A program made the translations under genes and the position numbers. Positions 53,662-61,847 of a stretch of DNA of 64,000 nucleotides are shown piece by piece (position 1 is the first letter of the stretch; every line of letters begins with the position of its first letter). The stretch is from the NCBI GenBank assembly GCA_002392915.1, contig DGHQ01000060.1, positions 14,320 through 78,319 on the forward strand, in the 5' to 3' direction. Under the pieces are notes generated by a model. That model was not told the origin of the DNA and did no database searches. It was given only the letters and a program-made list of their open reading frames with translations. Origin of the DNA: Bacteroidales bacterium UBA3844. Its GTDB lineage: Bacteria > Bacteroidota > Bacteroidia > Bacteroidales > Paludibacteraceae.

Positions 53662-55152
53662 CTACGAGAGCATAAATGTATCTAATTCTGAAGTATCGTG
53701 AATTATTTTATCCTCTTTGACTTTTAAATAAATACAAAGTTCAATACTTCCCAATAGTCTTTTATTAACATCAGGGTTCAGAGCGGTTTCTATAAGACCT
53801 CCAAGTTTGTTGAAATAATCTTCTATTTTAGTAAGAATTTCTTGACATTCTTTATCCAATCTTTCTACGAGTATATTGTATTGGTTTTCAAGATCTTTTA
53901 TAAACTCAGCTTCATTTTCATCCATTATGTATTTTGAAATTTCCAAAGCAGTCTTTGCAACAGCAGAACCTACGATAGCACCAAGAACAGGAATAGGTAT
54001 CACCGTTTGTCCAATTGCAGAACCAATTGCTGCCATACCTGCTTCTACGCTTAATGAACATGCAGCATCAGCATATTCAGATTGGGAGATTTTCCCTTTT
54101 TTGTAATCGTAATATACAGAAGACAGTCCTATAGTGGAACTTACAATTGCACTAGCAAAAGGGGCACTCATACCAACAATTTTGGTCAATCCATATATGC
54201 CTAAACCAGAAATTCCACCTTTGGCAGAGCTTTTGCCAAAGTCCAAACCAACTTCTTTCCAATCATCAAGAGAAAACTCTGTTATTTTCTTTCCACTTTT
54301 TATCTTCGAATAAATCTTTATTCCGGCAGAAACAGTTCCTGTTATAGCTGCAGATATTGCACTATACTTCAAGGCTTCTCCCCATGAAGCATCCGTTATA
54401 TGCTGAGCTTCATTTTCTTCAGTCCTTCTGTGTTCTCGAATCTTCTCAATATTATCTTCAGTAGTTCTATGAAACTCTTGTTCGTAGCCATCAATAGTCT
54501 CGTCAATTTTTCCCAATTGAACATCTTTGTAGGAAGATATTCCTGGTTTTACTACTTCGGAAAAAGGTTTTGATGTTTCCTCTTCAATTTGTTTTATCGC
54601 ATCCTGGCATTTTTTTATTGTCCTTGACGTAATTCCTTCAATATTTTCACCATTATAAACCTTCTCTAAAAGTTCATATTGATCTTTAGGAATATGATAG
54701 TAGCCTTTCTCTGTAAACCCAGGATACTTATGTAAATGTTCTAAAACATGGTCCAAACTTTTCCCTGCACCTGCAATATATTTAGACTGGACTTGAACAC
54801 CATCTATAATATAATCTTCAGGAGCAGTACGACCGACACCATCGAATGTGGCTGTAGGCTTAATATTATTAAGAATGTCTCTACCATTTCTTATTTCAAC
54901 CTCAACATGTTCAGCAATTTCTCCATGTTTGGTTTGCATTGTGCCAAGAATATTTTCAGGGTTTGACACAAAATCCCTCAAATTTTCCACACAATGCAAA
55001 CTTTCAGAAAGAGCGGTACGAGCATACGACTCTTTCTCGATTGCGGTTTGTAAAATTTCGGTCATTTTATCAGACTGAAGTTGTTCAGCCATATATATAT
55101 CATTCTGAACTGCTCCCCCAATGACTTGATCTGTATATATCTGAGTCTTCAT
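53662..55152 (-). CDS. uncharacterised protein with hydrophobic Gly/Ala segments (pair gene 2)
   Basis: 496 residues, not recognised. The N-terminal 250 residues are polar and helical. Residues about 255-410 contain several hydrophobic, Gly/Ala/Ser-rich segments (SAISAAITGTVSAG, GGISGLGIYGLTKIVGMSAPFA, MAAIGSAIGQTVIPIPVLGAIVG), like membrane-inserting or glycine-zipper regions. The C-terminal 90 residues are a charged helix. Its start codon overlaps the stop of the upstream gene (TAATG), so translation is coupled. It is high in AT with no core-gene neighbours of the same function. A membrane-active two-component system, perhaps for defence or competition, is inferred from context only; known toxin motifs are absent. 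Confidence 0.55.
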   Translation of the reverse strand: MKTQIYTDQVIGGAVQNDIYMAEQLQSDKMTEILQTAIEKESYARTALSESLHCVENLRDFVSNPENILGTMQTKHGEIAEHVEVEIRNGRDILNNIKPTATFDGVGRTAPEDYIIDGVQVQSKYIAGAGKSLDHVLEHLHKYPGFTEKGYYHIPKDQYELLEKVYNGENIEGITSRTIKKCQDAIKQIEEETSKPFSEVVKPGISSYKDVQLGKIDETIDGYEQEFHRTTEDNIEKIREHRRTEENEAQHITDASWGEALKYSAISAAITGTVSAGIKIYSKIKSGKKITEFSLDDWKEVGLDFGKSSAKGGISGLGIYGLTKIVGMSAPFASAIVSSTIGLSSVYYDYKKGKISQSEYADAACSLSVEAGMAAIGSAIGQTVIPIPVLGAIVGSAVAKTALEISKYIMDENEAEFIKDLENQYNILVERLDKECQEILTKIEDYFNKLGGLIETALNPDVNKRLLGSIELCIYLKVKEDKIIHDTSELDTFMLS

Positions 55153-55988
55153 TAATTTATACGCATATTAATAAGTTCTCCCATTGCTCTCACATTGTTT
55201 ATAACAGAAGCAAGAGTCTTTTTTTGATCTTCACTAAACAGAAGATAATTCTTTGGATAGGTATTCACCATTAAAGATATGTTCAAACCTGACTTTAGTT
55301 TTACGGTTTCATCATACAAATGAATAAGACTATTCAGTTTAGGACGTAATTTATTTATATCAACGGCAATCTTCTTAGCAACATCATTTGCTTCTTCTGC
55401 AGCCTTTTTGTTCTTATAGCTAGCAAAGATTCCGCCTCCAGCTATAGTGACTGCAGCAATAGACCAACCTATAGGACCTGCCATGGCCAAAAAAGCAGAA
55501 CCTGCACTCATACCACCACCTCCAGCAGCTAATGCACCACCTCCAAGCCAAGCAAGTGCTGCTTTAGTAGCAGCAGCACCAGACAAAGAAGCTATAGCTG
55601 TACCTGTTGATGCAGTTCCAAAAGTAGTTGCAACAGCCATAGCTGCAGTAGGCCCTAAAGCTGCAATGGCACCTCCAGTTGCGGTTCCAGCTACAGCTGC
55701 TCCAGCACCTTTTATATTATTAGACGAATTTTCAATTTCAATTCTTACAGCCTCATTGAATTCTTTAATTGAAAGTTTTACTTCAGCAATCTCCTTAGAA
55801 AACTCCTTTGGAGAATTGGCGAGAGCATTTACATAATCTTCAATTCGTTCTATTGCCAACACCGCTGATTTTCTTACTTCAAAGAGTTTTAGAGCATAAT
55901 CTTCTGCATGAGCTCCCAGGTTTTTATATTCTGTTTCTTTTTCTTTAAGCAATTCAAATGCTTTTTTTTTGGCATCATTGTAAAACAT
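55152..55988 (-). CDS. uncharacterised Gly/Ala-rich membrane-type protein (pair gene 1)
   Basis: 278 residues, not recognised. A helical, charged N-terminus (1-90), then a long Gly/Ala-rich hydrophobic region (about 95-190: GAGAAVAGTATGGAIAALG, GGGALAAGGGGMSAGSAF, GPIGWSIAAVTIAGGGIFASYK) that could insert into a membrane as a hairpin, and a charged C-terminus (195-278) with coiled-coil character. The architecture, helix, glycine zipper, helix, recalls pore-forming and membrane-remodelling proteins, but no family motif is seen. The stop overlaps the start of the next gene by 1 nt. No -7 box is evident upstream. Confidence 0.55.
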   Translation of the reverse strand: MFYNDAKKKAFELLKEKETEYKNLGAHAEDYALKLFEVRKSAVLAIERIEDYVNALANSPKEFSKEIAEVKLSIKEFNEAVRIEIENSSNNIKGAGAAVAGTATGGAIAALGPTAAMAVATTFGTASTGTAIASLSGAAATKAALAWLGGGALAAGGGGMSAGSAFLAMAGPIGWSIAAVTIAGGGIFASYKNKKAAEEANDVAKKIAVDINKLRPKLNSLIHLYDETVKLKSGLNISLMVNTYPKNYLLFSEDQKKTLASVINNVRAMGELINMRIN

Positions 55989-56209
55989 AACAATATGTAT
56001 TAAATTTCTATTACTACTTTAACTCAGTTTGACAAAATCAACTGGCTGATAATTCTAAAATAGCATTATTTCCGTAATTTTCAAAATGTAAAAACAAACA
56101 AAACGAAAAATAACACCAAGATTACAAACGACAAAAATATCAAAATTTCCTACCTGACTGACGATTTCTGCAAACTTTTTTGACAATTTAATGATGGTGT
56201 TTTAATCAA

Positions 56210-56872
56210 TCATTTCCTATTCATCACACTTTCCGCTAGCAGATACACTCGTGTGCCAAGTGATTGTGGCCAGCGGTCAGTAGGATTCTTGTCCAACGCT
56301 TTTGCTCGCTCTATTGCTTCCTCAACATGGGCAATCAGCATTTGAGCATCGTATGCAGCTTCATGGTAAGAACCCATTTCTTGACGCAATCGCATCTTTA
56401 GATATGGGTCTGTCCTCCTCGAAGTTCGACGATTCTCCAACCATTGTTGTTGCTCTTCGGGAGACAATGAAGTGGCATCTACCAAATGTAACAGCAACCA
56501 GAGTTCGATGCAAGGATTGCTCAAAGCCATGTGCATGTATTCATCTTGCGCACATTCTGTTGCCACACGAGACAGCATCGCTTCTGTCCAACGATCTTTG
56601 TCAATGACAAGCCAAAGTTCATCGTCTGCTTCCAATGCATATTGTTCCTTGTAGTCGTTCAACTGCTTCAAGACGTGTTCCGGGCTGGAGTTGTTCTGCT
56701 CGGCTTCACTTCGTTCCAAGATATGCACATGCACACGGGGATTGGCATATTCCTTGGCCAAAGCCTTGAAATATATCCGCTCCGTGTCCTTGCCCTCGGA
56801 GGCTATGACTATTAGGCGAGCGTCACGGAATGCCTCTTGACGCTCACGCATCAAACTATTCCTGCTTCGCAT
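56210..56872 (-). CDS. RloB/AbiLii-like Toprim protein (locus 2)
   Basis: 220 residues, a good match to the RloB family: IVIASEGKDTERIYFKAL (Glu26 acidic site), LWLVIDKDRW (Asp91, Asp93) and ALSNPCIELWLLLHLVD, followed by a charged helical C-terminus. In RloA/RloB and AbiL systems it is the likely nuclease or toxin subunit; this is family knowledge. The start overlaps the upstream ATPase gene by 17 bp. It is unrelated in sequence detail to the Toprim protein of locus 1, so the two loci were acquired separately. Confidence 0.8.
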   Translation of the reverse strand: MRSRNSLMRERQEAFRDARLIVIASEGKDTERIYFKALAKEYANPRVHVHILERSEAEQNNSSPEHVLKQLNDYKEQYALEADDELWLVIDKDRWTEAMLSRVATECAQDEYMHMALSNPCIELWLLLHLVDATSLSPEEQQQWLENRRTSRRTDPYLKMRLRQEMGSYHEAAYDAQMLIAHVEEAIERAKALDKNPTDRWPQSLGTRVYLLAESVMNRK

Positions 56873-58199
56873 CGTCCCAATGAATATTATTCAGTTCACC
56901 AAAGAAAGGAATTGCTCCATAGCGACCATTCAGATAGCCTTTCTGCACATTCTCTCTCGGCTTATACTCACATAGAGAAGACAAATGGCTTTCTCCTTTC
57001 TTATCTTTCTCTACAAACCAAACTTCATCCTGACGAACTGGGGCTGTAGAAAGTAAATTTGATTCGTGTGTGGTGCAAATCAATTGCATATTAGAATTGG
57101 ATCCAAGCAGACTGTTGTACATCTCCAGTAGCTTCAATGTAAGCATAGGATGCAGACTTCTATCCACTTCGTCTATGACATAGACTGCATCATTGGCTCG
57201 CATATCAATAAGCATCGGAATGAAATCGAACAGTCGTGATGTGCCATCAGACTCTTCAAACATTTCAAAGATATAGTCGGAGTTGCTATCTTCCTTTTTA
57301 TGAATGGTCTTCAATTCATACCACTTCAGATTCATAGACTCATCTTTTTCAGCAAAGATAAAACGACTATCATTGTGAATCATCACACCTGTCCCAATTT
57401 CTTTACCGTCGAGAATTTCCTCTATCTTTTGCCTGATATCATCTGGTATACCCAATTCTTCTGGCTTCGACTCCACACGACAAAGGTCGGAAATACCTGT
57501 GCCAAAATAGTTAAGCAGTTCACGCATCACTGTTCTGAACTGGCTATCGCTCACCACTCGGAAAGGAAAGACTGTCCTGTGCGTATCAGGGAAGATAATA
57601 TTCAGATTTTCAAACCATTTGCATGCCGACTTGATGGCATCTATACCCTTTCCATTACGCTTGATATATTCACTTAGGAAAGTTCCTTTCGTCGGTGTAC
57701 CCTCAATCAAAAACTTCAAAAATTGTCCGTCCTCTTCCTTCAAAAATTGAGGAGCAATCACATTTTCCCATTCGTTGCCGGAACGTTTGCGTTCAAAAAT
57801 CATGGCATCAGTACGGCTACCAGTTTTGTAGAGCCACTCTTCAAGCAAACCTCCCTTTGAGAATGCCACACCGTATGCAAAGAACTGTCCATCCACCTTG
57901 AACTCCAATTCGATGCTGGAACGCTCCTGAGGTTCATCCGTCATCTTGAAGTAATTATACTTGCGGTAGCTCCAACCGTTCAGGGCAAACGTCTTGATAA
58001 TAGCCAAACACTTTATGATGTTCGATTTTCCTGACGCATTGGCACCATAAATCAATCCCATGCGTAACACGGATATGTCATCCCGTTTCTCCGCACGTGA
58101 AACATGTAACGGCAATTGGTCGCTCTTGCTGGCAGTGAACAAGATGCGTGTCTCCTCGTTGAACGAATATATATTTTCGAATTTGGCAGATAATAACAT
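56856..58199 (-). CDS. RloA/AbiLi-like AAA ATPase (locus 2)
   Basis: 447 residues. Walker A GANASGKSN (52-60), FDFIPMLIDM and Walker B VYVIDEVDRSLHP, then QLICTTHESNLLS. An AAA15-type SMC-like ATPase that pairs with the RloB-like protein encoded immediately downstream (17-bp overlap). A -7 box TATCTTTG (58233-58240) predicts a 27-nt leader. Function in phage defence by analogy with AbiL. It differs strongly from the ATPase of locus 1 outside the motifs. Confidence 0.82.
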   Translation of the reverse strand: MLLSAKFENIYSFNEETRILFTASKSDQLPLHVSRAEKRDDISVLRMGLIYGANASGKSNIIKCLAIIKTFALNGWSYRKYNYFKMTDEPQERSSIELEFKVDGQFFAYGVAFSKGGLLEEWLYKTGSRTDAMIFERKRSGNEWENVIAPQFLKEEDGQFLKFLIEGTPTKGTFLSEYIKRNGKGIDAIKSACKWFENLNIIFPDTHRTVFPFRVVSDSQFRTVMRELLNYFGTGISDLCRVESKPEELGIPDDIRQKIEEILDGKEIGTGVMIHNDSRFIFAEKDESMNLKWYELKTIHKKEDSNSDYIFEMFEESDGTSRLFDFIPMLIDMRANDAVYVIDEVDRSLHPMLTLKLLEMYNSLLGSNSNMQLICTTHESNLLSTAPVRQDEVWFVEKDKKGESHLSSLCEYKPRENVQKGYLNGRYGAIPFFGELNNIHWDDAKQE

Positions 58200-58232
58200 A
58201 AATATCTATAGTTCTTTCGTTGATATTCAATA

Positions 58233-58240
58233 CAAAGATA
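58233..58240 (-). promoter_or_regulatory. -7 box of AbiL-like locus 2
   Basis: TATCTTTG on the minus strand; predicted start near 58226. Confidence 0.55.
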
Positions 58241-58336
58241 ATCAAAAAAGCCAAATATTGTCAAATTTTAACATAAAACACCAACAAATATGACAAAACA
58301 GACAAGATAAACCGATATTTATGTCTGATACAAAAA

Positions 58337-58367
58337 ATAAGAGACGTAGCAATGCCACATCTCTTAT
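58337..58367 (-). terminator. terminator of the Sel1 gene
   Basis: ATAAGAGA pairs with TCTCTTAT (8 bp, extended by GT/AC and GC/GC inside). On the minus strand a TTTTTT run follows. Confidence 0.8.
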
Positions 58368-58408
58368 GTATATTTTATTTGCATAGTATAATATCGTCTA
58401 AATGATAA

Positions 58409-58981
58409 TCACCCCTTTCTCAACCTTTCACACGCCTCTTTTGCTTCTTCAACGCCTTCTTTTGCAGCACGTTCATACCAATATAGAGCCTGATCCAAAT
58501 CTTTATCTATGCCTATCCCATATTCAAGGCATCTGCCATATTGATATTTGGCCTCAGGTATATATTCATCGTTTAGCAATACTTCAAACATTGATGCGGC
58601 ATATTCGTAATTCTGCTCATAGCCAAATCCGTTCAAGTAGAACAATGCCAAACGATAAAGAGCCTCATTTTGCAAAGGAGATGTGAAAGCAGCCCTTTCA
58701 TAATACTTAATTGCTTTCAAGTAGTCCTGCTCAACTCCGTCGCCAATCTCATACATACGTCCAAGTTTCATCTGCGAAAATTTCTCTTTATAATCATCAG
58801 CAGCTTTTTCAAACCACTCGACAGCAGTCTGTATGTTTTTCTCTACCAGTTTTCCTTCATAATAAATTTCGCCTATTTCGAATTTTGCACAACTATCGCC
58901 TTGCTCGGCCCGTTCCCTGAGTTCTTCCAGGTTGGATAATTCCAACGACATCAACGACATAATTTCCAATTCAAACTTCAT
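58409..58981 (-). CDS. Sel1-repeat protein
   Basis: 190 residues with four Sel1-like repeats: FEIGEIYYEGKLVEKNIQTAVEWFEKAA, MKLGRMYEIGDGVEQDYLKAIKYYERAA, then a degenerate unit (LYRLALFYLNGFGYEQNYEYAASMFE) and YQYGRCLEYGIGIDKDLDQALYWYERAA. No signal peptide is seen. Sel1 repeats are helical protein-protein interaction modules; the partner is unknown. It is transcribed alone from a -7 box at 59020-59027 and ends at a strong terminator. Confidence 0.88.
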   Translation of the reverse strand: MKFELEIMSLMSLELSNLEELRERAEQGDSCAKFEIGEIYYEGKLVEKNIQTAVEWFEKAADDYKEKFSQMKLGRMYEIGDGVEQDYLKAIKYYERAAFTSPLQNEALYRLALFYLNGFGYEQNYEYAASMFEVLLNDEYIPEAKYQYGRCLEYGIGIDKDLDQALYWYERAAKEGVEEAKEACERLRKG

Positions 58982-59019
58982 AATTTTTCCTCTATTAACT
59001 CATTCGTTTTCAAATAACA

Positions 59020-59027
59020 CAAAAATA
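59020..59027 (-). promoter_or_regulatory. -7 box of the Sel1 gene
   Basis: TATTTTTG on the minus strand; predicted start near 59013, leader about 32 nt. Confidence 0.5.
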
Positions 59028-59038
59028 AGAATAAAATA

Positions 59039-59476
59039 TTATTTTTGCATATATGATCGACGAAGATAGTTGTATCTTTTTATCACAGGACAATCACATT
59101 TTTCAACATCTTTTTTCTTTTCATATTCCTTTCTGAACTTATCACAATCACATCTTATCATAATTCCTGAATCATCGCAACCGACAGACTTTATAACGTA
59201 CATTGTGTCGACATTAATATCATATTTCTTCACATATACAGGACATTGCCTGATGCCACTATAACCATCTTCAAAATAAAAATTCGCAAATTCACCGCAG
59301 AATGGTTCCCAATTCTTGTTTTTGCGACTGTGCCCCTGTTTGACCAAATAGCATAAAGAGTCGCCGACCATCACCTTACACCTATACACATACATGAACT
59401 CCTCGGCTATTGCATTTGCAACACCCGATAACATCATGACAAACAGGATTAGTATTTTAAAAGTTTGGGTTAACAT
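59039..59476 (-). CDS. secreted DUF4377-like protein
   Basis: 145 residues with a signal peptide (about 1-24, ending AIA). The mature part follows the DUF4377 pattern: CKVMVGDSLCYLVKQG...WEPFCGEF..FYFEDGYSGIRQCPVYVKKYDI...MYVIKSVG. The C-terminus adds a Cys-rich basic tail (CDCDKF...KCDCPVIKRYNYLRRS). The fold is an OB-like domain of unknown role, possibly related to the stress-protein HslJ/META group. It follows the YqaE-like gene by 15 bp in the same direction. Confidence 0.65.
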   Translation of the reverse strand: MLTQTFKILILFVMMLSGVANAIAEEFMYVYRCKVMVGDSLCYLVKQGHSRKNKNWEPFCGEFANFYFEDGYSGIRQCPVYVKKYDINVDTMYVIKSVGCDDSGIMIRCDCDKFRKEYEKKKDVEKCDCPVIKRYNYLRRSYMQK

Positions 59477-59491
59477 AACTACATCTATTGA

Positions 59492-59647
59492 TTACTTTTT
59501 GCTATTCAAAATAACAAGCGCTGCGATACATCCTGGAATCCAACCAAGAAGTGTCAGGATAAAAGTGATAACAATATTTCCACATCCCTGATCATACACC
59601 GCTAACGGCGGAAATACAATGCATAATAAAACTCTCAAACAACTCAT
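59492..59647 (-). CDS. YqaE/Pmp3-family membrane peptide
   Basis: 51 residues, of the Pmp3/YqaE type: MSCLRVLLCIVFPPLAVYDQ, then GCGNIVITFILTLLGWIPGC and the end IAALVIL. Two membrane helices with the family signature FPPLAV and GWIPGCIAAL. Such small proteins modulate membrane potential or stress response; the exact role is unclear. It is the first gene of a likely two-gene unit with the DUF4377-like gene. The start was chosen as the only ATG giving the full family N-terminus. Confidence 0.9.
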   Translation of the reverse strand: MSCLRVLLCIVFPPLAVYDQGCGNIVITFILTLLGWIPGCIAALVILNSKK

Positions 59648-59754
59648 ATCATCAACATTAAAAATAAAACTTGAGTTCTCTATTTGCTATATGATTGATT
59701 TTATCACATAAAACAAAAAGAAAAAATTAATTGTTCTGTCCTTTTCCGTCTCAA

Positions 59755-59876
59755 TTCCTCATAAAAGTCGTAGACTTTCTCTGGATCCCTCTATCCTCTA
59801 TGGGGTTCTTTGCGCTCGCCTTCGGCTCGCACTATAGAGAAGGTGCAAGGGCGTTCCGCCCTTAACAATCCTCAAA
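59755..59876 (-). repeat. REP/MITE-like element, copy F (long form)
   Basis: Contains GCGCTCGCCTTCGGCTCGCA and GGGCGTTCCGCCC, ending TTAACAATCCTC. It follows an AT-rich stretch and precedes a TTGATGG-type low-complexity string at 59895-59935. Confidence 0.75.
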
Positions 59877-59929
59877 TTTCTAGCCGAATATCCTCCGTCA
59901 ATCGTCAACCATCAATCATCAACCATCAA

Positions 59930-60439
59930 TCACTTCACCCAGCACTTGTCGATCTGGCAGATGTAAAGTTTATGATAGTCGCCTGCCTTAAACCATTTCT
60001 CGACCATGCTTTTATCTATGAATGAAGCCTCATCCAATGTCTGGGCATACATCTTCGTGCATTCCATCACCAATGAAGCCTCAGCGAACGTCATGTTGCC
60101 ACTTTCCGTAGAGATAGCTGTCAGTCCTGCCTCCTTCACCTTGTCGCAGTCACGTCCTGATTTTGAACCACATATCTGCAAAGCCTTGCGGTAATTCTCA
60201 CTGAAGAATGAAAGTGTAAGAGTCGGATTCTTCTCCACAAACTCAAATGTGTAGCGTTGCGGACGGATAACCAAGTAGGCAACATTCTTTCCGCAGAACA
60301 CTCCAACTCCGCCCCAACTGGCAGTCATTGTGTTGAATTTAGATTTGTCTCCGGCTGTGATCAAAAGCCACTCGTCGCCAATCGTCTTGATAAAATTGCC
60401 GCTTATCTCCTTAGCGTCTATCTCTTTGAAATTTTCCAT
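59930..60439 (-). CDS. flavin reductase-like FMN-binding protein
   Basis: 169 residues from ATG 60439; an in-frame ATG at 60460 lies inside the -7 box (60458-60465) and is rejected. A flavin reductase-like split-barrel fold is suggested by GDEWLLITAGDKSKFNTMTASWGGVGVFCGKNVAYLVIRPQRYT and TLSFFSENYRKALQICGSKSGRD. Members reduce free flavin or hold FMN for partner enzymes; the partner is unknown. It ends near a low-complexity string and is divergent from the GNAT gene, with back-to-back -7 boxes in 58 bp. Confidence 0.85.
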   Translation of the reverse strand: MENFKEIDAKEISGNFIKTIGDEWLLITAGDKSKFNTMTASWGGVGVFCGKNVAYLVIRPQRYTFEFVEKNPTLTLSFFSENYRKALQICGSKSGRDCDKVKEAGLTAISTESGNMTFAEASLVMECTKMYAQTLDEASFIDKSMVEKWFKAGDYHKLYICQIDKCWVK

Positions 60440-60457
60440 AGTCTTAATTTTTAAGTC

Positions 60458-60465
60458 CAAATATA
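60458..60465 (-). promoter_or_regulatory. -7 box of the flavin reductase gene
   Basis: TATATTTG on the minus strand; start near 60451, leader about 11 nt. Confidence 0.6.
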
Positions 60466-60487
60466 CTCATATTTGGCTAAAAAACAT

Positions 60488-60495
60488 CTATATTT
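60488..60495 (+). promoter_or_regulatory. -7 box of the GNAT gene
   Basis: TATATTTG on the plus strand, start near 60502, leader about 16 nt. Divergent with the previous box, 22 bp between them. Confidence 0.6.
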
Positions 60496-60517
60496 GTAGA
60501 AAATTGCGTCAAAAAAC

Positions 60518-61051
60518 ATGGCTCACAGATACCTTGTCGGAGAAAACGTAAGATTAAGAAATGTGGAGGCTGCCGACGTTGATTTCCTTTGCGAAATCGA
60601 GAACGACAGCCAAAATTGGAATGTTTCCGACACATTGGCTCCTTATTCCAAAACGACGATGGAAGAATATATACAGAGCGAATCACTCGGTATCTGGGCA
60701 AATGGTCAGCAGCGTTTTATCATTGAGAATCAGGAGAAAAGCATCGTCGGAGCGATAGATCTATATGATGTGGACATCTTCTCGCACAAAGCGGCTATCG
60801 GAATCATAATCAAAGATGATTGTCGACGGAATGGCTACGGACGCGAGGCATTGCGTCTTCTTTGCGATTATTGCTTCTCTCATCTTGATTTCCAGATGCT
60901 TTATGCTTATGTGGAGACGGGAAACGAACCATCCATTTCAGTGATGAAATCGGCTGATTTTGAGATCACAGCCACATTGAGACGTTGGCGACGAATAGGC
61001 AGGGAATACAAAGATGTGTTCGTTGTGCAGAAATTAAGAATTAATAATTAA
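60518..61051 (+). CDS. GNAT-family N-acetyltransferase
   Basis: 177 residues with the acetyl-CoA fold: VRLRNVEAADVDFLCEIENDSQNW at the start, FIIENQEKSIVGAIDLYDVD, the CoA-binding region IKDDCRRNGYGREALRLLCDYCF (R/QxxGxG type) and AYVETGNEPSISVMKSADF. Transfers acetyl groups to an unknown amine, RimJ/RimL-like in layout. It begins a probable four-gene unit with the stress protein, exonuclease and YbaK-like genes, all in the same direction with gaps of 10-14 bp or overlaps. Confidence 0.88.
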   Translation: MAHRYLVGENVRLRNVEAADVDFLCEIENDSQNWNVSDTLAPYSKTTMEEYIQSESLGIWANGQQRFIIENQEKSIVGAIDLYDVDIFSHKAAIGIIIKDDCRRNGYGREALRLLCDYCFSHLDFQMLYAYVETGNEPSISVMKSADFEITATLRRWRRIGREYKDVFVVQKLRINN

Positions 61052-61061
61052 GGATTAAAAA

Positions 61062-61835
61062 TTGAAGCAACAAGTTTTTGTGGTAGTCGACGGTGATTAC
61101 CAACCAGATACAGCGGTGGAGATGGCAAAAAAATTGTCGGACACATACTCGAAAGAGATATGTCTGCTATCCATTGCCAACAACGAATCCGACGAAGAGA
61201 GATGCCAGGACTATCTGAATGCCTACAAGACGAAATTGGCAGAAAAATCAATTTTTGCCGACACCACCGTCGTCCAAAGCGCTGATGAATTCACATCCAC
61301 GATTGAGGCAGCGGAAGCCTCAATGCTTGTGTTTGAAATAACACCTAATTCCAGCATCCGAAAAATGCTGAAACTCTGCAGAGAACTCCGTACGCCGTAC
61401 TTTTTCTGCAAACCGGGCATGAAAATAGCATTCGACAAGATACTCGTCCCTGTCAACTATCTGATAGAAGAGCGTGAAAAAGGACCGTTCTCTTCGAGTT
61501 TCGGACGCTTCTTTAAATCCAAAATCATGCTCATGACAGCCAAAGACTACGGCTCAAAAGCCAAGGAGACGACGGAAGCCATCGCTACCCTGCTCGACCA
61601 CGCAGGAGTGGAACACACTCGCGTCGAAGCAAAGAAAGACAGTTTCAAGATTGAGTTTGAAGCGGTTGAGAAATCCGCTGAATTGGGAGCGGACCTGCTG
61701 ATCTGCAGTGCTTCCCGCGATTACGGTTTGGATGATATCGTCTTCGGACCTAAAGAACAGAAAGTATTGAAAAAAAGCAATATACCAGTTATGTTAATCA
61801 ATCCAAGAGGTGATCTATATTCACTTTGCGGATAA
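61062..61835 (+). CDS. universal stress protein, two-domain, TTG start
   Basis: 257 residues starting at TTG 61062, directly after an in-frame stop, so TTG is the only start giving the family N-terminus (QVFVVVDGDYQPD). Two UspA-like halves follow: the second opens FDKILVPVNYLIEEREKG and ends SRDYGLDDIVFGPKEQKVLKKSNIPVMLINP. ATP-binding glycines of the G-2x-G-9x-G type are only partly present. The role is in stress adaptation; the substrate is unknown. It lies 10 bp after the GNAT gene and 12 bp before the exonuclease gene. Confidence 0.88.
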   Translation: MKQQVFVVVDGDYQPDTAVEMAKKLSDTYSKEICLLSIANNESDEERCQDYLNAYKTKLAEKSIFADTTVVQSADEFTSTIEAAEASMLVFEITPNSSIRKMLKLCRELRTPYFFCKPGMKIAFDKILVPVNYLIEEREKGPFSSSFGRFFKSKIMLMTAKDYGSKAKETTEAIATLLDHAGVEHTRVEAKKDSFKIEFEAVEKSAELGADLLICSASRDYGLDDIVFGPKEQKVLKKSNIPVMLINPRGDLYSLCG

Positions 61836-61847
61836 AAAGTACAAAAA

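Noticed and set aside
55447..55836. Ala/Pro-rich plus-strand frame
   Set aside because: Complement of the Gly/Ala-rich membrane gene; composition mirrors GC-rich codons of the real gene.
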